A DNA stretch of 64,000 nt, from positions 372,001 to 436,000 of the forward strand of contig JAZGUH010000488.1 of the NCBI GenBank assembly GCA_037893225.1, written 5' to 3'. The position numbers were made by a program, and so were the translations under genes. The notes under the pieces are model-generated. The model was given only the letters and a program-made list of their open reading frames with translations. It was not told the origin of the DNA and made no database searches. This document shows, piece after piece, positions 49,138 to 59,895 of the stretch (its first letter is position 1; the number at the start of each line of letters is the position of its first letter). This stretch comes from Hippasteria phrygiana (taxonomy: Eukaryota > Echinodermata > Asteroidea > Valvatida > Goniasteridae).

Positions 49138-50130
49138 CTAGGGGGGCGTTCTTCTGGGCCTCACCATCCGGTGACCGTCCTCGCCACAGTTGTAGCAGAA
49201 GATTACGGCACGCTGACGAGGACGGGGCATGGCAGTTGAAGAAGACTGACGGTGCGGGGATCCTTGCCCTTTGAAGAAACCGTCCAAACGCCTGTGGAGG
49301 CGGTCTACAGCCTGGCGCAACTCTTCAATCTCATTGGGTGTATCAGGGCCCACAGCTGAAGTGGGATGGGCAGATACGGCCTGTATCATAACTTTCTTCG
49401 AAGGAGACTTCTGCGACGTGGTCCTCCGTCTATCTGACTTCTCTTCTAGCCTTTCCTCGGTAACCCGAACGTCACGGAGCAGCTCCAGTATGGTGGGCGG
49501 GTCATTCTTCTTCGCCTGCAGCTGGAGTGTATGAAGGAGTGGGTCATTGAAGAGGCAACCGCGTTGGAACTGGCTACATAGGATCGCATGGCTGCTCTCC
49601 TGCGTCACACCACTCGCCTCAACTACTCTCGTCAGCATCGTGTGAAGGCGCAAAAGGTACTCCGATGCCTTCTCCCCCTCACGCTGATACTCGCAACGAA
49701 ACGTGGTCAACAGTTCATCCCCATCTGCGGTAGAGCCATAAGCCTTTCCCAAACAGTCCAAATACTCTGTGGCCGACCCAGACTCGCCGACAGCCCAGGC
49801 CACATCCAAGGCTGGAGGGACTAAGGACTCGGTGACCCTGCTCTTCTTCTCGGCCTCTGAGATGGTCTCATCCTTGAGAAGTTGCCTTGCAAGCCGCCGC
49901 CAGTTCTCAAAGTCGAGTTCGCCAGCGGGGATAGGTGTCCGACCGGAGAACAATCGTAACCGTCTGTACGATCTGCTGGCAGACTGTTTTTTCACGACAT
50001 GGACAATGGCGGGTTTAGGAGGGGAAGAAGAATCGATCTCTGGGGGGTCTAGGCTAAGGGATCCCTTAAGGTCCTCTAAGGTCATATCATGTGAGTACAA
50101 AAAATCCTTAAGGGCCTCATTGAACTCCAT
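49138..50130 (-). CDS. Gypsy gag frame (about 330 aa from the preferred Met)
   Basis: Structural protein of the retrotransposon. I chose the Met at 50130 (MEFNEALKDFLYSH) because the 35 residues upstream look like untranslated leader. The capsid region begins near RLRLFSGRTPIPAGELDFENW, a pattern shared with PNMA-type and ZCCHC-type domesticated gags. A basic region precedes a zinc knuckle CYNCGEDGH that lacks its fourth ligand, because the frame runs into RPRRTPP and a stop at 49138. In the -1 frame the sequence stays open past the CCCCCC run for over 20 codons to a TAG at 49061-49063 that touches the start of the pol frame. A small indel near 49155 is therefore suspected. Confidence 0.85.
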   Translation of the reverse strand: MEFNEALKDFLYSHDMTLEDLKGSLSLDPPEIDSSSPPKPAIVHVVKKQSASRSYRRLRLFSGRTPIPAGELDFENWRRLARQLLKDETISEAEKKSRVTESLVPPALDVAWAVGESGSATEYLDCLGKAYGSTADGDELLTTFRCEYQREGEKASEYLLRLHTMLTRVVEASGVTQESSHAILCSQFQRGCLFNDPLLHTLQLQAKKNDPPTILELLRDVRVTEERLEEKSDRRRTTSQKSPSKKVMIQAVSAHPTSAVGPDTPNEIEELRQAVDRLHRRLDGFFKGQGSPHRQSSSTAMPRPRQRAVIFCYNCGEDGHRMVRPRRTPP

Positions 50131-50457
50131 TGTGCTCAGCTGGTACAGGCCAAAGGTTATTACAATGATAACACAATAATACACACTGCAATTGCAATAA
50201 ATTGCAACAACAAAATGTGGAAAAAATACAAGCACAATGAAAACAAACGGGTTAAATCATAACACAAATAAAGCAAATTCAAAGAATCAACAATGATAAT
50301 ATCAACAACAAAGAATAAGGATCAACATATCGTGAGCTTCCGCTAATTGATTTTGGAATTTCCCTTCCGTCACCAAAAAATTAAAAAACCGAGCGTACAT
50401 AAAAATCAACCAAATAGCAAAGGAAATCAACAAGGGAAATAGAATTGAAAATTGAGC

Positions 50458-50477
50458 AAATCCGGGCGGTGCCTCCA
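50458..50477 (-). other. Primer-binding site, probably tRNA-Cys
   Basis: Six bases inside the 5' LTR, the minus strand begins TGG and matches the complement of a tRNA 3' end whose plus-strand form is AAATCCGGGCGGTGCCTCCA. The TTCAAAT-like T loop, CCGGG stem and T discriminator before CCA resemble animal tRNA-Cys. The acceptor stem sequence does not exactly match the one I know, so the tRNA assignment is tentative. Confidence 0.65.
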
Positions 50478-50483
50478 AATTTA

Positions 50484-52972
50484 TGTCACAGGTTGTCCCA
50501 ACGTTTAATGGGTTCCTGCTAGGTTCGTAGTTTTGTTAAAGGAACTTTGCTCAGAAATAAATCCACACGGACAGCAAGTTATTACGTTGATCCTCTTTCT
50601 CGGGATAAAATGTTGTAATTCAATATTCATCACCCCAAGGTCATCACAAAAAATATACAGTGCATACAACAATAGAATTGAGGATAAGAAATAAATCAAA
50701 TGGTGCAGTTCAGTTCAGAAGCCAAATCAGTGAGTAATCCCAATTGAATGAATGTCTTGAATCGCTAAACAATAATTAAAATTTGACTACATCCATGAGC
50801 AATAAACTCAATCCGAAAAATGTAAAATAAAGAAGTACCTTGAATCGAATAGGCACAGGAATTACTAAATAAACAAGGGTTCATCCAGTTAGGATTAGCA
50901 CTGATATGGTACACGATAATTCAATTAGAAACAAAATGGCAAATACATCATATTATAAATACAGGTTATGGATCTTAGCTGGGTTTTCTGGCGCTTGCAT
51001 CAGAACTTGGGTGTGGCTTGATGGACTTGACTGAGGCTTGACACGGGGGTGGCTCCGAGTCCGAAGATCAGGGTTCAGGCACACAAACCGAGTTCCGATG
51101 ATATCACGAACAGGGGAATGGGACAGGTGTGTGGGGAGGCGAACCGGGTCGGCTCCCCAAAGCATGACCTATATGGAAAGTACTCTCTGTATCAGCAGAG
51201 CACAATGGTGAGGGTGAGAATGGCTATCATTAGAAACGACTTTAGGGAAAGTACAACGTTCCCAATAGTGTAAACGGGCACTCAATCTGAACAGCCTTCT
51301 CACCAGAGGTCTTAATCGCTTTCTGAATTATCGAGGATCAACATATTTGTATACAGAACTAAAAATCTAAAAGCAATATCTCTAACTAAAATATGAAACG
51401 CTTAAAAGAATGCTTACAAAAAAAGGAAAGAGGTCAAACTGCATATCTTTTTGGGATGTTCGCCCAGAACACATTTCCAGTGGAATGACACTTTCAGTAT
51501 AACTATACATTGATCAAAAGTTCACCCAGAACATGATAACCACGGTCAGTACTCCGCACAGTGGTAAATACCATAAAATGCTAATCAAAACATCAGGGAA
51601 TAATTGACTTGGCCAAAACCCAATTGTGTTGGCCTATAGCGCATTGCGGTAACCTTACTCAAGGTCATCCTGGGGCAAGTTCCATGTGGTTTGTACACAC
51701 TCGCTGTACACAATTAATAGTCAGCGGGATGTCACGGGACATAACAGAAAAGGAAGGTAATGTGTAGGCCTATACACACACAATTTGGAAGACAATCAAA
51801 ATATTGGAAATCTCGTGAACAAGACCAGTTAATTTACGGAAAAACGTGCATGTATGAATTATTGGTCATGTCATACGAATGATCGAAGTTTTAGGCCACG
51901 AGGTATCATATAAAAAAAGTATGCAACAAGAATATTCAAAGTAATCGGAAATCAACCAAGAGGAAAATATAATTGTACACGGACTGAGAGTATAGTGACC
52001 GATTTAAGTGAATACTGCAGTCATAACAGAATGGTAATCGGCAATCACAAATGGATCTTCCAATACTATCGGGAAATCAATGATATACAAAACCGAACAT
52101 GATAATTTCGGTCAATAAATAACAGCAAAAGTGACATCGATCAAGAGTCGACCAAATATCAGCAATATAATACAAGTAAATACAGGGTACAAGGCAAAAA
52201 AGGTTAATAGCTGAAGGCAAACGAATGCTGACTCAATATACTCATATTGGGGTTGTTCCACCCATCTTGAGATTGTCTCAAACCGAGTCAACATAATTCA
52301 AAATACAAAGTGTCCTGCACATAAGTCAAATGGTAATAGGAAATACAAACTTCTTTTATACAATGAAAATAGGCTTACCTGTATCAGCAGAGCACAATGG
52401 TGAGGGTGAGAATGGCTATCATTAGAAACGACTTTAGGGAAAGTACAACGTTCCTAATAGTGTAAACGGGCACTCAATCTGAACAGCCCTCTCACCAGAG
52501 GTCTTAATCGCTTTCTGAGGAGAATCCGGCGATCGGGGGGGAATATTATTCCTTGACCACGCGCTCTGCCCATTTCGGTGGAACAATCTCATTGGTCAAA
52601 ATTATGAAACCAGGCAGATATTCCACCTTGGGATGGAGAGTGGCCAATCAGAAAGTTACTGACTACACGTGTTAGACATGGTCATAAAATGGCAGACAGC
52701 CATAACAGTTTTAGCCAGTGGCATAAAATGTAGCCATGTTGGCTGGGTTCTCTGGCCACATCCCCATCTGGTCAATTACTTATCTGTGTTGAGACAAAGG
52801 GGTCGTCTTAGCCACATATGGACTTGGTCAACTTAGGGGTAAAATCTGCTACTGGGTGCTAATTAAATTTACTGGAACATAGAGGTGGACCATGCTTCGA
52901 AATCGTGGGAACTTTTCCTGTCGGACCAAGTGTTAAAATGGCAGTAAGGGGGAATTTTAACAGGGGCTGACA
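50484..52972 (-). repeat. 5' LTR (element orientation), 2,489 bp
   Basis: Equal in length to the 41912-44400 LTR and the first part of the element as transcribed. Since LTRs are identical at integration, the lack of visible differences implies recent insertion. It contains the same internal 140-bp repeat pair and the TATA candidate at 52353-52362. Between this LTR and gag lies an A-rich leader (50131-50457). Confidence 0.9.
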
Positions 52973-53211
52973 TGTAATTTCTGATCAATGTTTTGCGTGT
53001 GCAGTCAATACGACATGAAATGTGTGCACAGGCAGGCGCAACATTGTGGAATTATGAACTACATGTATGCTCAATTGTTAACCTCGCTGACCAATTATTT
53101 TGACTTCCTAGCTTTGTGATTTTTAGCATGCTTCGCACGATGGTCAATGCTGAATCAATTTTCAGCGGGCGCTGTGCACCAATGCAGGGTATAAATGCTG
53201 TGTATGCAGCT

Positions 53212-53293
53212 CCCCCCCCCCCCCCCCCCCGATTCAATGTTGGGTTGGCAGTGTGCACCGTCACTCCAACATTGAAATGGGGGGGGGGGGGGG
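53212..53293. repeat. poly-C/poly-G hairpin after P2 transposase stop
   Basis: A C19 run, the arm ATTCAATGTTGG, a loop containing GTGTGCAC, the arm CCAACATTGAAAT and a G15 run. It lies 33 bp downstream of the transposase stop at 53326. P1 holds the same structure with run lengths C15 and G21. A role in 3'-end formation or transcript stability is possible but unproven. Confidence 0.75.
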
Positions 53294-53325
53294 ACCGCAA
53301 TAAAACCTACTCGGGCGAATGCTTA

Positions 53326-56092
53326 TCACAGACTGTGAAACTTCTCAAAGCATGGTATTACACACATTGGTTTGTCACACTGTTTACAAATTATGCGAGT
53401 TTGTTTCCGCTTGGCTCTGGTACTGCAAACAACACAGTTGCGCTTTTTGCCAGCAACATTTCTCCCAGGATAGTGATGATTTGGAAAGCGGCTGGAACCA
53501 CATGTCACTTGACTGGCATGCTGAGCTGGGTTGTGCTTCCAGGTGGAAAGAAGTCCTTCTATCACTTTGACCCTGAAATCCAAAGTGGTCAAGTGCTGGT
53601 TTGTAGGGATGCTGTTGTATACAATGGTAGCATTCAACAAACAGATGTCAAGAATGGTCACGAAAACTCTTTTCCACCATTTCATCGATTTGTGAGGGTG
53701 CGAGTAGTACTGACACATTTGTGCTGCGAGATCACTTCCTCCCATGTATTTATTATAATCATTGACGACAGCAGGTTTTTTGATTGTACGAAGTCCACTC
53801 AAACTGTTTTTGCTCCGAATGTCTTTCGTGTCGATATCGCAGTTTCCAAAATTGGTAAGAAGAGTTACACGTTTGGCATCCTGCCAAACGACGCACAGTT
53901 GCCCGGCTTTGGTGTAAAACTGGGGGTCAGCACCTCTTCTCATGGGGAACTTTTTGGGGTTTGCACAATCTGGAATCCCTTGTGAGGTGTAGCGTACAGT
54001 TCCACGAGCTCCGAACTTTAACTGTGACAACTTGCAGACGAGAGCCGGGCTCGTGTACCAATTGTCCATGAAAATTAAATGTCCCTTATGTTCGAGTCCT
54101 TTAATAAGGTCGAGGACTACATGCCCAGCAGATGAAAGATTAGGTGGGTGGTGTGTTGAAGCATAACCAACGGAGGATTGACTAGATTCTTTTGATGTGG
54201 GCTGAGAGCCGGTGAACACCTTCCAGGCACATGTATAACCGGTTTCTGACTCGTTCAATGAAAAACATTTCAATCCCCATTTGGCGGACTTTCGTGGCAT
54301 GTACTGTTTGAAACCAAGTCGGCCTTTGAACTTGATCATTGTCTCATCCGGTGAGAGGTTTCGGCCTGGCTTGTAAATGCGAGGAAAGGATGGCAATACA
54401 ATGTCGAGCAGCGGGCGAACCTTGGACAGTTTGTCAGGGGGAGCATCACCTGGTTGAGCTCTGTTGTTGGCAAGGTGGAAAAATCGAAGGATCGCAGTGA
54501 ATCGATTGCGAGACATGGTCGCCGAATACAGGGGACTTCGCAGAACTTCAGACCTGGACCAGTGCATGCTGTAGCGAGGCCTTTTGTTGATACCCATGCA
54601 CAGAAGCAAGGCCATGAATGCCATCATTTCAGGAACAGTAGTTGGAGTCCAGGCAGGCTGATGATTGGCTGCATCTGCACACATTGTTTGGTCGGCATAG
54701 CGATTGGTCTCCTCCACCATCAACTCCCACACTGCTTGGCAGAAGAAGAGCTGAAAGATCTGCATGGGTGACAGGTGACTGAAATCTTCCGTACAGCCAG
54801 TCTCTTCATTGAAGTTCATCGGTGGGCGCTTGCTGTAGGAGGTGCTTGCTTTATTCCATCCACACCTGAAATAGGAACATTCAGAAAGGTAATGGGACGC
54901 TATTCATTTCAAGGCACATTTTCTTTAAGGTAGTATACAACATTAGCTTTTGTTTTTTGGGTCCAACGGATTGATCCGGGGTTTAGTATTTGTTTGGACG
55001 ACGGTTGGCCAACCATTTTTGGAAATTGCTACAAAATGTCAGTTTAGTTAAACAGAACAGCACACCAGGTGCCCTGATTTCACAGGATGCTCGAGGCTAT
55101 TCTTGACTGTCAAGTACGGTCATTCATAATAATGAGGTATTTTTTCTTTTCTTGTCTGTGTGGGGTGGGGGGGGGGGGTGGGGTGGGGGGGGGGGTGGGT
55201 GGTCGCAAATGTTGTATTACCTTTAATGACAAAACTATCCATACAATGCTGTTTTTGGATGCTCATATCTAGTGTTCCCACTGAAATAAGTGCAGCCATG
55301 ATTTAATTGCTGTAGGCCTTTTATCCCTAAATTCACATAAGACACAGATTGTAGTTAATATTTCTAGTATCTTACTTATCAATCTTATTCTTAGCGAACA
55401 AGTAAAAATACGGACATTCAGAAACATGTACGAGGCTGCTGTTCATTTGTAGACCAATGTTCTTATAGGAAATTGTGATTAATATTTTGATTTCGGGGGT
55501 ACATGTACATTAATTAATATAAATTGTAGTTTTTAATTACATTCAAATCTCCTCCTTTTTATAGATTATTATTGCCGCCAGTCTTTTTTTTTGTAATTGA
55601 ATAAGGCCCAATTCAGTGGAATTGAAATGTGTTTTTTTTTTCAGCATTGCATTTGCTGTCCTATCTGAACTTTGATTTGGATGCAAAATCATCACACTTG
55701 ACTTTGCATACTTCAGGTACAAATTCAATATTTTCATCAATTTCTAATTGGATTTCCATCGTATTATGCAATGCAAACTTAAACGTTCAGTGCTTTTTAT
55801 GATTTTCCCCGCGAAAGAACATTAAAAAGCAAAGGTTACATTACAGTAGCCCAGTAATATTTTTATAGACATGAATGACGGATGCGAAACATTTCGAGAC
55901 TAGCCAAGTTGAACCTTTTAAGTTTTATGAACCTCCCTACCTGAAGTTTGGCTTTCCCGACGAAGTTGACGAAGTTTGCATAGCTTCGCCATCACTGTCG
56001 TCAGATGTCGCTAGAGAAGATTCATCATCGGACATATCTGAACCGCTATCTGCGAAGATTTCCTCCAAAATCTTGGAAGCGTTTTCTGCCAT
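53326..56092 (-). CDS. piggyBac-like (PGBD-type) transposase, two exons, 563 aa
   Basis: Exon 1 is 56092-55941 (152 nt), starting MAENASKILEEIF and rich in Asp/Ser. Its donor is CAG|GTAGGG and the acceptor is TTTCAG| before 54865. Exon 2 is 54865-53326. The junction is in frame and splits an Arg codon. Domains: acidic N-terminus (1-50), DDE_Tnp_1_7 core with the three catalytic Asp at about 224 (SPDETM), 318 (FMDNWYTS) and 429 (GGSDLAAQ), and a C-terminal cysteine-rich domain (CVVC, CKQC, CVIPCFEKFH) that in piggyBac binds the terminal repeats. Length fits the family (about 550-650 aa). Reaction: cut-and-paste at TTAA with precise excision. All hallmark residues are present and no stop interrupts the frame, so it may encode an active enzyme. 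Its 3' region is split by the gypsy element 350 bp past the stop. Confidence 0.85.
54866..55940 (-). other. Intron of P2 transposase (1,075 bp)
   Basis: GT-AG intron, donor GTAGGG at 55940 and acceptor TTTCAG ending at 54866. It contains a G-rich tract (about 55156-55203, G runs broken by T). The corresponding P1 intron (57123-58192) has the same layout with a longer uninterrupted G run near 57422-57442. No gene inside. Confidence 0.75.
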
Positions 56093-56344
56093 GATAGCGG
56101 CTATAATTATAAAGTGGCGTCGCGTGGGGATGCAAACTGCCGATCGCGCGCGTGCCTTTTCAAGTAAGTGTAAACCAACTGCACAGCGCTGCCCAAAGTG
56201 AGGGCGCTGTTCACATTTCAGTTGCAAACAATAGTAGCTCGTGCCAACAGAGAACGCTGGTCGTGTAAAGCTCATAAATTCCTGTGACAAACAAGCACGA
56301 TGGTAGCGAACGTCCATGCAACATTGAGCCCAGGTGGCGCGCGC

Positions 56345-56361
56345 GGTATTGATAGGGTTAA
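56345..56361 (-). repeat. P2 right terminal inverted repeat and TTAA
   Basis: GGTATTGATAGGG (56345-56357) followed by TTAA (56358-56361). It differs from the left terminus by one base. The flanking sequence continues directly into the P1 transposase gene (ATAAGGTCGAGG), which in P2 is uninterrupted at 54102. Confidence 0.88.
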
Positions 56362-58344
56362 TAAGGTCGAGGACTACATGCCCAGCAGATGAAAGATTAG
56401 GTGGGTGGTGTGTTGAAGCATAACCAACGGAGGATTGACTAGATTCTTTTGATGTGGGCTGAGAGCCGGTGAACACCTTCCAGGCACATGTATAACCGGT
56501 TTCTGACTCGTTCAATGAAAAACATTTCAATCCCCATTTGGCGGACTTTCGTGGCATGTACTGTTTGAAACCAAGTCGGCCTTTGAACTTGATCATTGTC
56601 TCATCCGGTGAGAGGTTTCGGCCTGGCTTGTAAATGCGAGGAAAGGATGGCAATACAATGTCGAGCAGCGGGCGAACCTTGGACAGTTTGTCAGGGGGAG
56701 CATCACCTGGTTGAGCTCTGTTGTTGGCAAGGTGGAAAAATCGAAGGATCGCAGTGAATCGATTGCGAGACATGGTCGCCGAATACAGGGGACATCGCAG
56801 AACTTCGGACCTGGACCAGTGCATGCTGTAGCGAGGCCTTTTGTTGATACCCATGCACAGAAGCAAGGCCATGAATGCCATCATTTCAGGAACAGTAGTT
56901 GGAGTCCAGGCAGGCTGATGATTGGCTGCATCTGCACACATTGTTTGGTCGGCATAGCGATTGGTCTCCTCCACCATCAACTCCCACACTGCTTGGCAGA
57001 AGAAGAGCTGAAAGATCTGCATGGGTGACAGGTGACTGAAATCTTCCGTACAGCCAGTCTCTTCACTGAAGTTCATCGGTGGGCGCTTGCTGTAGGAGGT
57101 GCTTGCCTTATTCCATCCACACCTGAAATAGGAACATTCAGAAAGGTAATGGGACGCTATTCATTTCAAGGCACATTTTCTTTAAGGTAGTATACAACAT
57201 TAGCTTTTGTTTTTTGGGTCAAACGGATTGATCCGGGGTTTAGTATTTGTTTGGACGACGGTTGGCCAACCATCTTTGGAAATTGTTACAAAATGTCAGT
57301 TTGGTTAAACAGAACAGCACACCAGGTGCCCTGATTTCACAGGATGCTCGAGACTATTCTTGACTGTCAAGTACGGTCATTCATAATAATGAGGTAGTTT
57401 CTTTTTCTTGTCTGTGTGGGGTGGGGGGGGGGGGGGGGGGGGTGGGTGGTCGCAAATGTTGTATTACCTTTAATGACAAACTGTCCATACAATGCTGTTT
57501 TTGGATGCTCATATCTAGTGTTCCCACTGAAATAAGTGCAGCCATGATTTAATTGCTGTAGGCCTTTTATCCCTAAATTCACATAAGACACAGATTGTAG
57601 TTAATATTTCTAGTATCTTACTTATCAATCTTATTCTTAGCGAACAAGTAAAAATACGGACATTCAGAAACATGTACGAGGCTGCTGTTCATTTGTAGAC
57701 CAATGTTCTTATAGGAAATTGTGATTAATATTTTGATTTCGGGGGTACATGTACATTAATTAATATAAATTGTAGTTTTTAATTACATTCAAATCTCCTC
57801 CTTTTTATAGATTATTATTGCCGCCAGTCTTTTTTTTAGTAATTGAATAAGGCCCAATTCAGTGGAATTGAAATGTGGTTTTTTTCAGCATTGCATTTGC
57901 TGTCCTATCTGAACTTTGATTTGGATGCAAAATCATCACACTTGACTTTGCATACTTCAGGTACAAATTCAATATTTTCATCAATTTCTAATTGGATTTC
58001 CATCGTATTATGCAATGCAAACTTAAACGTTCTGTGCTTTTTGTGATTTTCCCCGCGAAAGAACATTAAAAAGCAAAGGTTACATTACAGTAGCCCAGTA
58101 ATATTTTTATAGACATGAAATGATGAATGACGGATGCGAAACATTTCGAGACTAGCCAAGTTGAACCTTTTAAGTTTTATGAACCTCCCTACCTGAAGTT
58201 TGGCTTTCCCGACGAAGTTGACGAAGTTTGCATAGCTTCGCCATCACTGTCGTCAGATGTCGCTAGAGAAGATTCATCATCGGACATATCTGAACCGCTA
58301 TCTGCGAAGATTTCCTCCAAAATCTTGGAAGCGTTTTCTGCCAT
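56358..58344 (-). pseudogene. P1 transposase, N-terminal half (exon 1 plus part of exon 2)
   Basis: Exon 1 58344-58193 and exon 2 from 57122 match P2, including the splice signals. The frame includes the first catalytic Asp (SPDETM) and runs to the TTAA at 56358 in the codons for Leu-Ile, where P2 is inserted. Instead of stopping there it stays open through the P2 terminal repeat and leader (88 codons) and enters P2 exon 1 in the correct frame, reaching a stop only inside the P2 intron at 55938. If that intron is spliced, a fusion with the full P2 transposase would result (about 957 residues by my count). The P1 promoter region is gone, so expression is doubtful. Confidence 0.75.
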
Positions 58345-58348
58345 GATA
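56358..58348 (-). mobile_element. piggyBac-like element P1, 5' fragment
   Basis: Carries the N-terminal half of the transposase, the intron and exon 1 of P1. Homology with P2 stops at 58348, only four bases upstream of the exon 1 ATG. The 265-bp leader and the right terminal repeat seen in P2 are missing, replaced by unrelated sequence. P1 is thus truncated at its promoter end as well as being split by P2. Confidence 0.8.
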
Positions 58349-58733
58349 GTAGTCTTGGTTCCAAGACGTTACTGTCTGATACTTGTCATCAACAGAGGGC
58401 GCAATTTACAGGCTGTCACCGGCGGCGGGCGAGCGCGCGATCAATCACGGAGTTACAGTAACGTCTTGGATATTTCTACTTTTGAGGGCGGGACCCGACT
58501 ATGGAAATCGTGGCTAAACATGCATCATTCATATCACGTGACTGGTCTGACCTCCATGGTTAAGTTTGACCGATTGCCCCAATTATGCAAAATGCGCCTG
58601 CGGTCGACGCGACGTGTAATATAATACCGTTTGAAAAAAAACGTGGATGTACTACTGTGTACAAAAGCCAAGTGTACGTACAATGTACATGTATTATGTA
58701 CAATGTACATATCCACATATGAACACTGTGGAT
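58349..58733. other. Spacer between P1 and the foldback element
   Basis: No gene seen. A 14-bp perfect inverted repeat, CCAAGACGTTACTG (58361-58374) and CAGTAACGTCTTGG (58456-58469), encloses 81 bp and starts 13 bp from the P1 breakpoint. It may mark the end of whatever replaced the P1 terminus. Further on, GTACAATGTACAT is repeated near 58678-58711. Confidence 0.5.
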
Positions 58734-58777
58734 TATGGCATGTCAAACGTTGCAATATTCGATAATCTACGTATTTG

Positions 58778-59145
58778 TGTGCGATGTTCAAATATATATG
58801 TGCGATGTTTGTCATTATGTGCGATGTTCAAATATATATGTGCGATGTTTGTCATTATATGTGCGATGTTCAAATTTATATGTGCGATGTTCCAATATAT
58901 AATGTGCGATGTTCAAATTTATATGTGCAATGTTCAAATATATATGCGATGTTTTGTCATATATGTGCGATGTTTGTCATTATATATGCGATGTTCAAAT
59001 GTATGTGTGCGATGTTTGTTATTATATGTGCGATGTTCAAATATATATTCGATGTTTGTCATATATGTGCGATGTTCAAATTTATATGTGCGATGTTTGT
59101 CATATATGTGCGATGTTCAAATATGTGTGCGATGTTTTTCAATTT
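58778..59145 (+). repeat. Tandem repeat in the left foldback arm (20-21 bp units)
   Basis: Units of TGTGCGATGTTCAAATATATA alternate with TGTGCGATGTTTGTCATTATA, about eighteen in all. The spacing equals about two helical turns. Open frames of Cys/Met/Phe-rich repeats across it are artefacts of the unit length. Confidence 0.85.
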
Positions 59146-59855
59146 ATATTCGAAAACGGAATTGTGGGTTTCCAGACCGAAATAGTATGAATATTCCTAA
59201 TAAGTTACATCAGGGACCAGACTACTTAGGATAGGACGGTCTATCTGTTCCACTGACGTAATGACCTGGCTTGAAGCTAGCCCGCGATTCAGCCCGCGAT
59301 TCGCAATAGGGCCCGCGATTCGCCCGATCAGAGCAGCCGCATGTTGAAAACTAGAATCCATTCGACAAAAGGAGTTATTTTCGAGAAATGTCAAGAAATT
59401 ACATACCAATTTTTGCATGAATAGGTATGAGCAAAGCTGAACATATTATACTTAACATTGTTTTATGGGTCATTTTTAATGAATTAATTAGTCGTTTCGC
59501 GAAGGCCCATTTCAAAGGGTTCTCTACATCAATTCCTTTCGGCTCAGCACAATAGCTTCTGTTTGAAAGAAAGTGTACCGCACATTGTTTTTAAAAATTC
59601 ATATTTTTCTTTCATATTCATAATTGCCACCTTCCTGGGCACACTTAATTTCAGCAAGGGCCTATTCCAAGAATGGCTTCTGTTCCAATTAGCCGCTTAA
59701 AAAAGTGTACACGATTGGTAATTATCAAAAAAAATTATGAATTATTACAAAATACCTTTGTAGACTGTAAGTTAATAATAGTCTCAATCATCCTGTGAAA
59801 TTATGGCACTAGATGTGCTGTCGTTGTCAAGAAAAGTGGAAATTTATATCGTCTT

Positions 59856-59883
59856 CCAACGATTTCCAGCTGGAAATCGTTGG
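59856..59883. repeat. Perfect 28-bp palindrome
   Basis: CCAACGATTTCCAG followed directly by its complement, with no loop. It lies in the centre of the foldback element. Confidence 0.9.
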
Positions 59884-59895
59884 AGAACTGCCCTG

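Larger units (their letters stand above)
41912..52972 (-). mobile_element. Complete Ty3/gypsy retrotransposon, 11,061 bp
   Basis: Bounded by two 2,489-bp LTRs starting and ending TGTCA...TGACA, with TGTA target duplications (41908-41911 and 52973-52976). The uninterrupted target can be read in P1 near 39707 (GATGTGTAATTTCTG). Internal order on the minus strand is PBS, gag, protease-RT-RNase H, integrase, PPT. Integrase downstream of RNase H is diagnostic of Ty3/gypsy. The frames for gag, pol and integrase are each separated by shifts near homopolymers, so this copy may be recent but inactive, or the assembly may have homopolymer errors. Confidence 0.92.
40848..56357 (-). mobile_element. piggyBac-like element P2, 15.5 kb including nested gypsy
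   Basis: Complete element with matching termini and TTAA on both sides, inserted in the transposase gene of P1. Removing the internal gypsy element and its 4-bp duplication leaves 4,445 bp: ~1-kb 3' noncoding region (40848-41911), transposase exon 2 and 3' UTR (52973-54865), a 1,075-bp intron, exon 1 (55941-56092) and a 265-bp 5' leader. It differs from P1 by small indels, for example an extra ~25 bases near 41420. P1 and P2 are therefore distinct copies of one family rather than a local duplication. Confidence 0.85.

Noticed and set aside
50458..50477. tRNA gene
   Set aside because: Only the 3' 20 bases resemble a tRNA, placed at the PBS position next to the LTR. No D-arm or anticodon arm precedes it.
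53116..53985. 289-codon plus-strand open frame
   Set aside because: It is antisense to the P2 transposase and reads through the poly-C/poly-G hairpin. The minus strand has a clear transposase.
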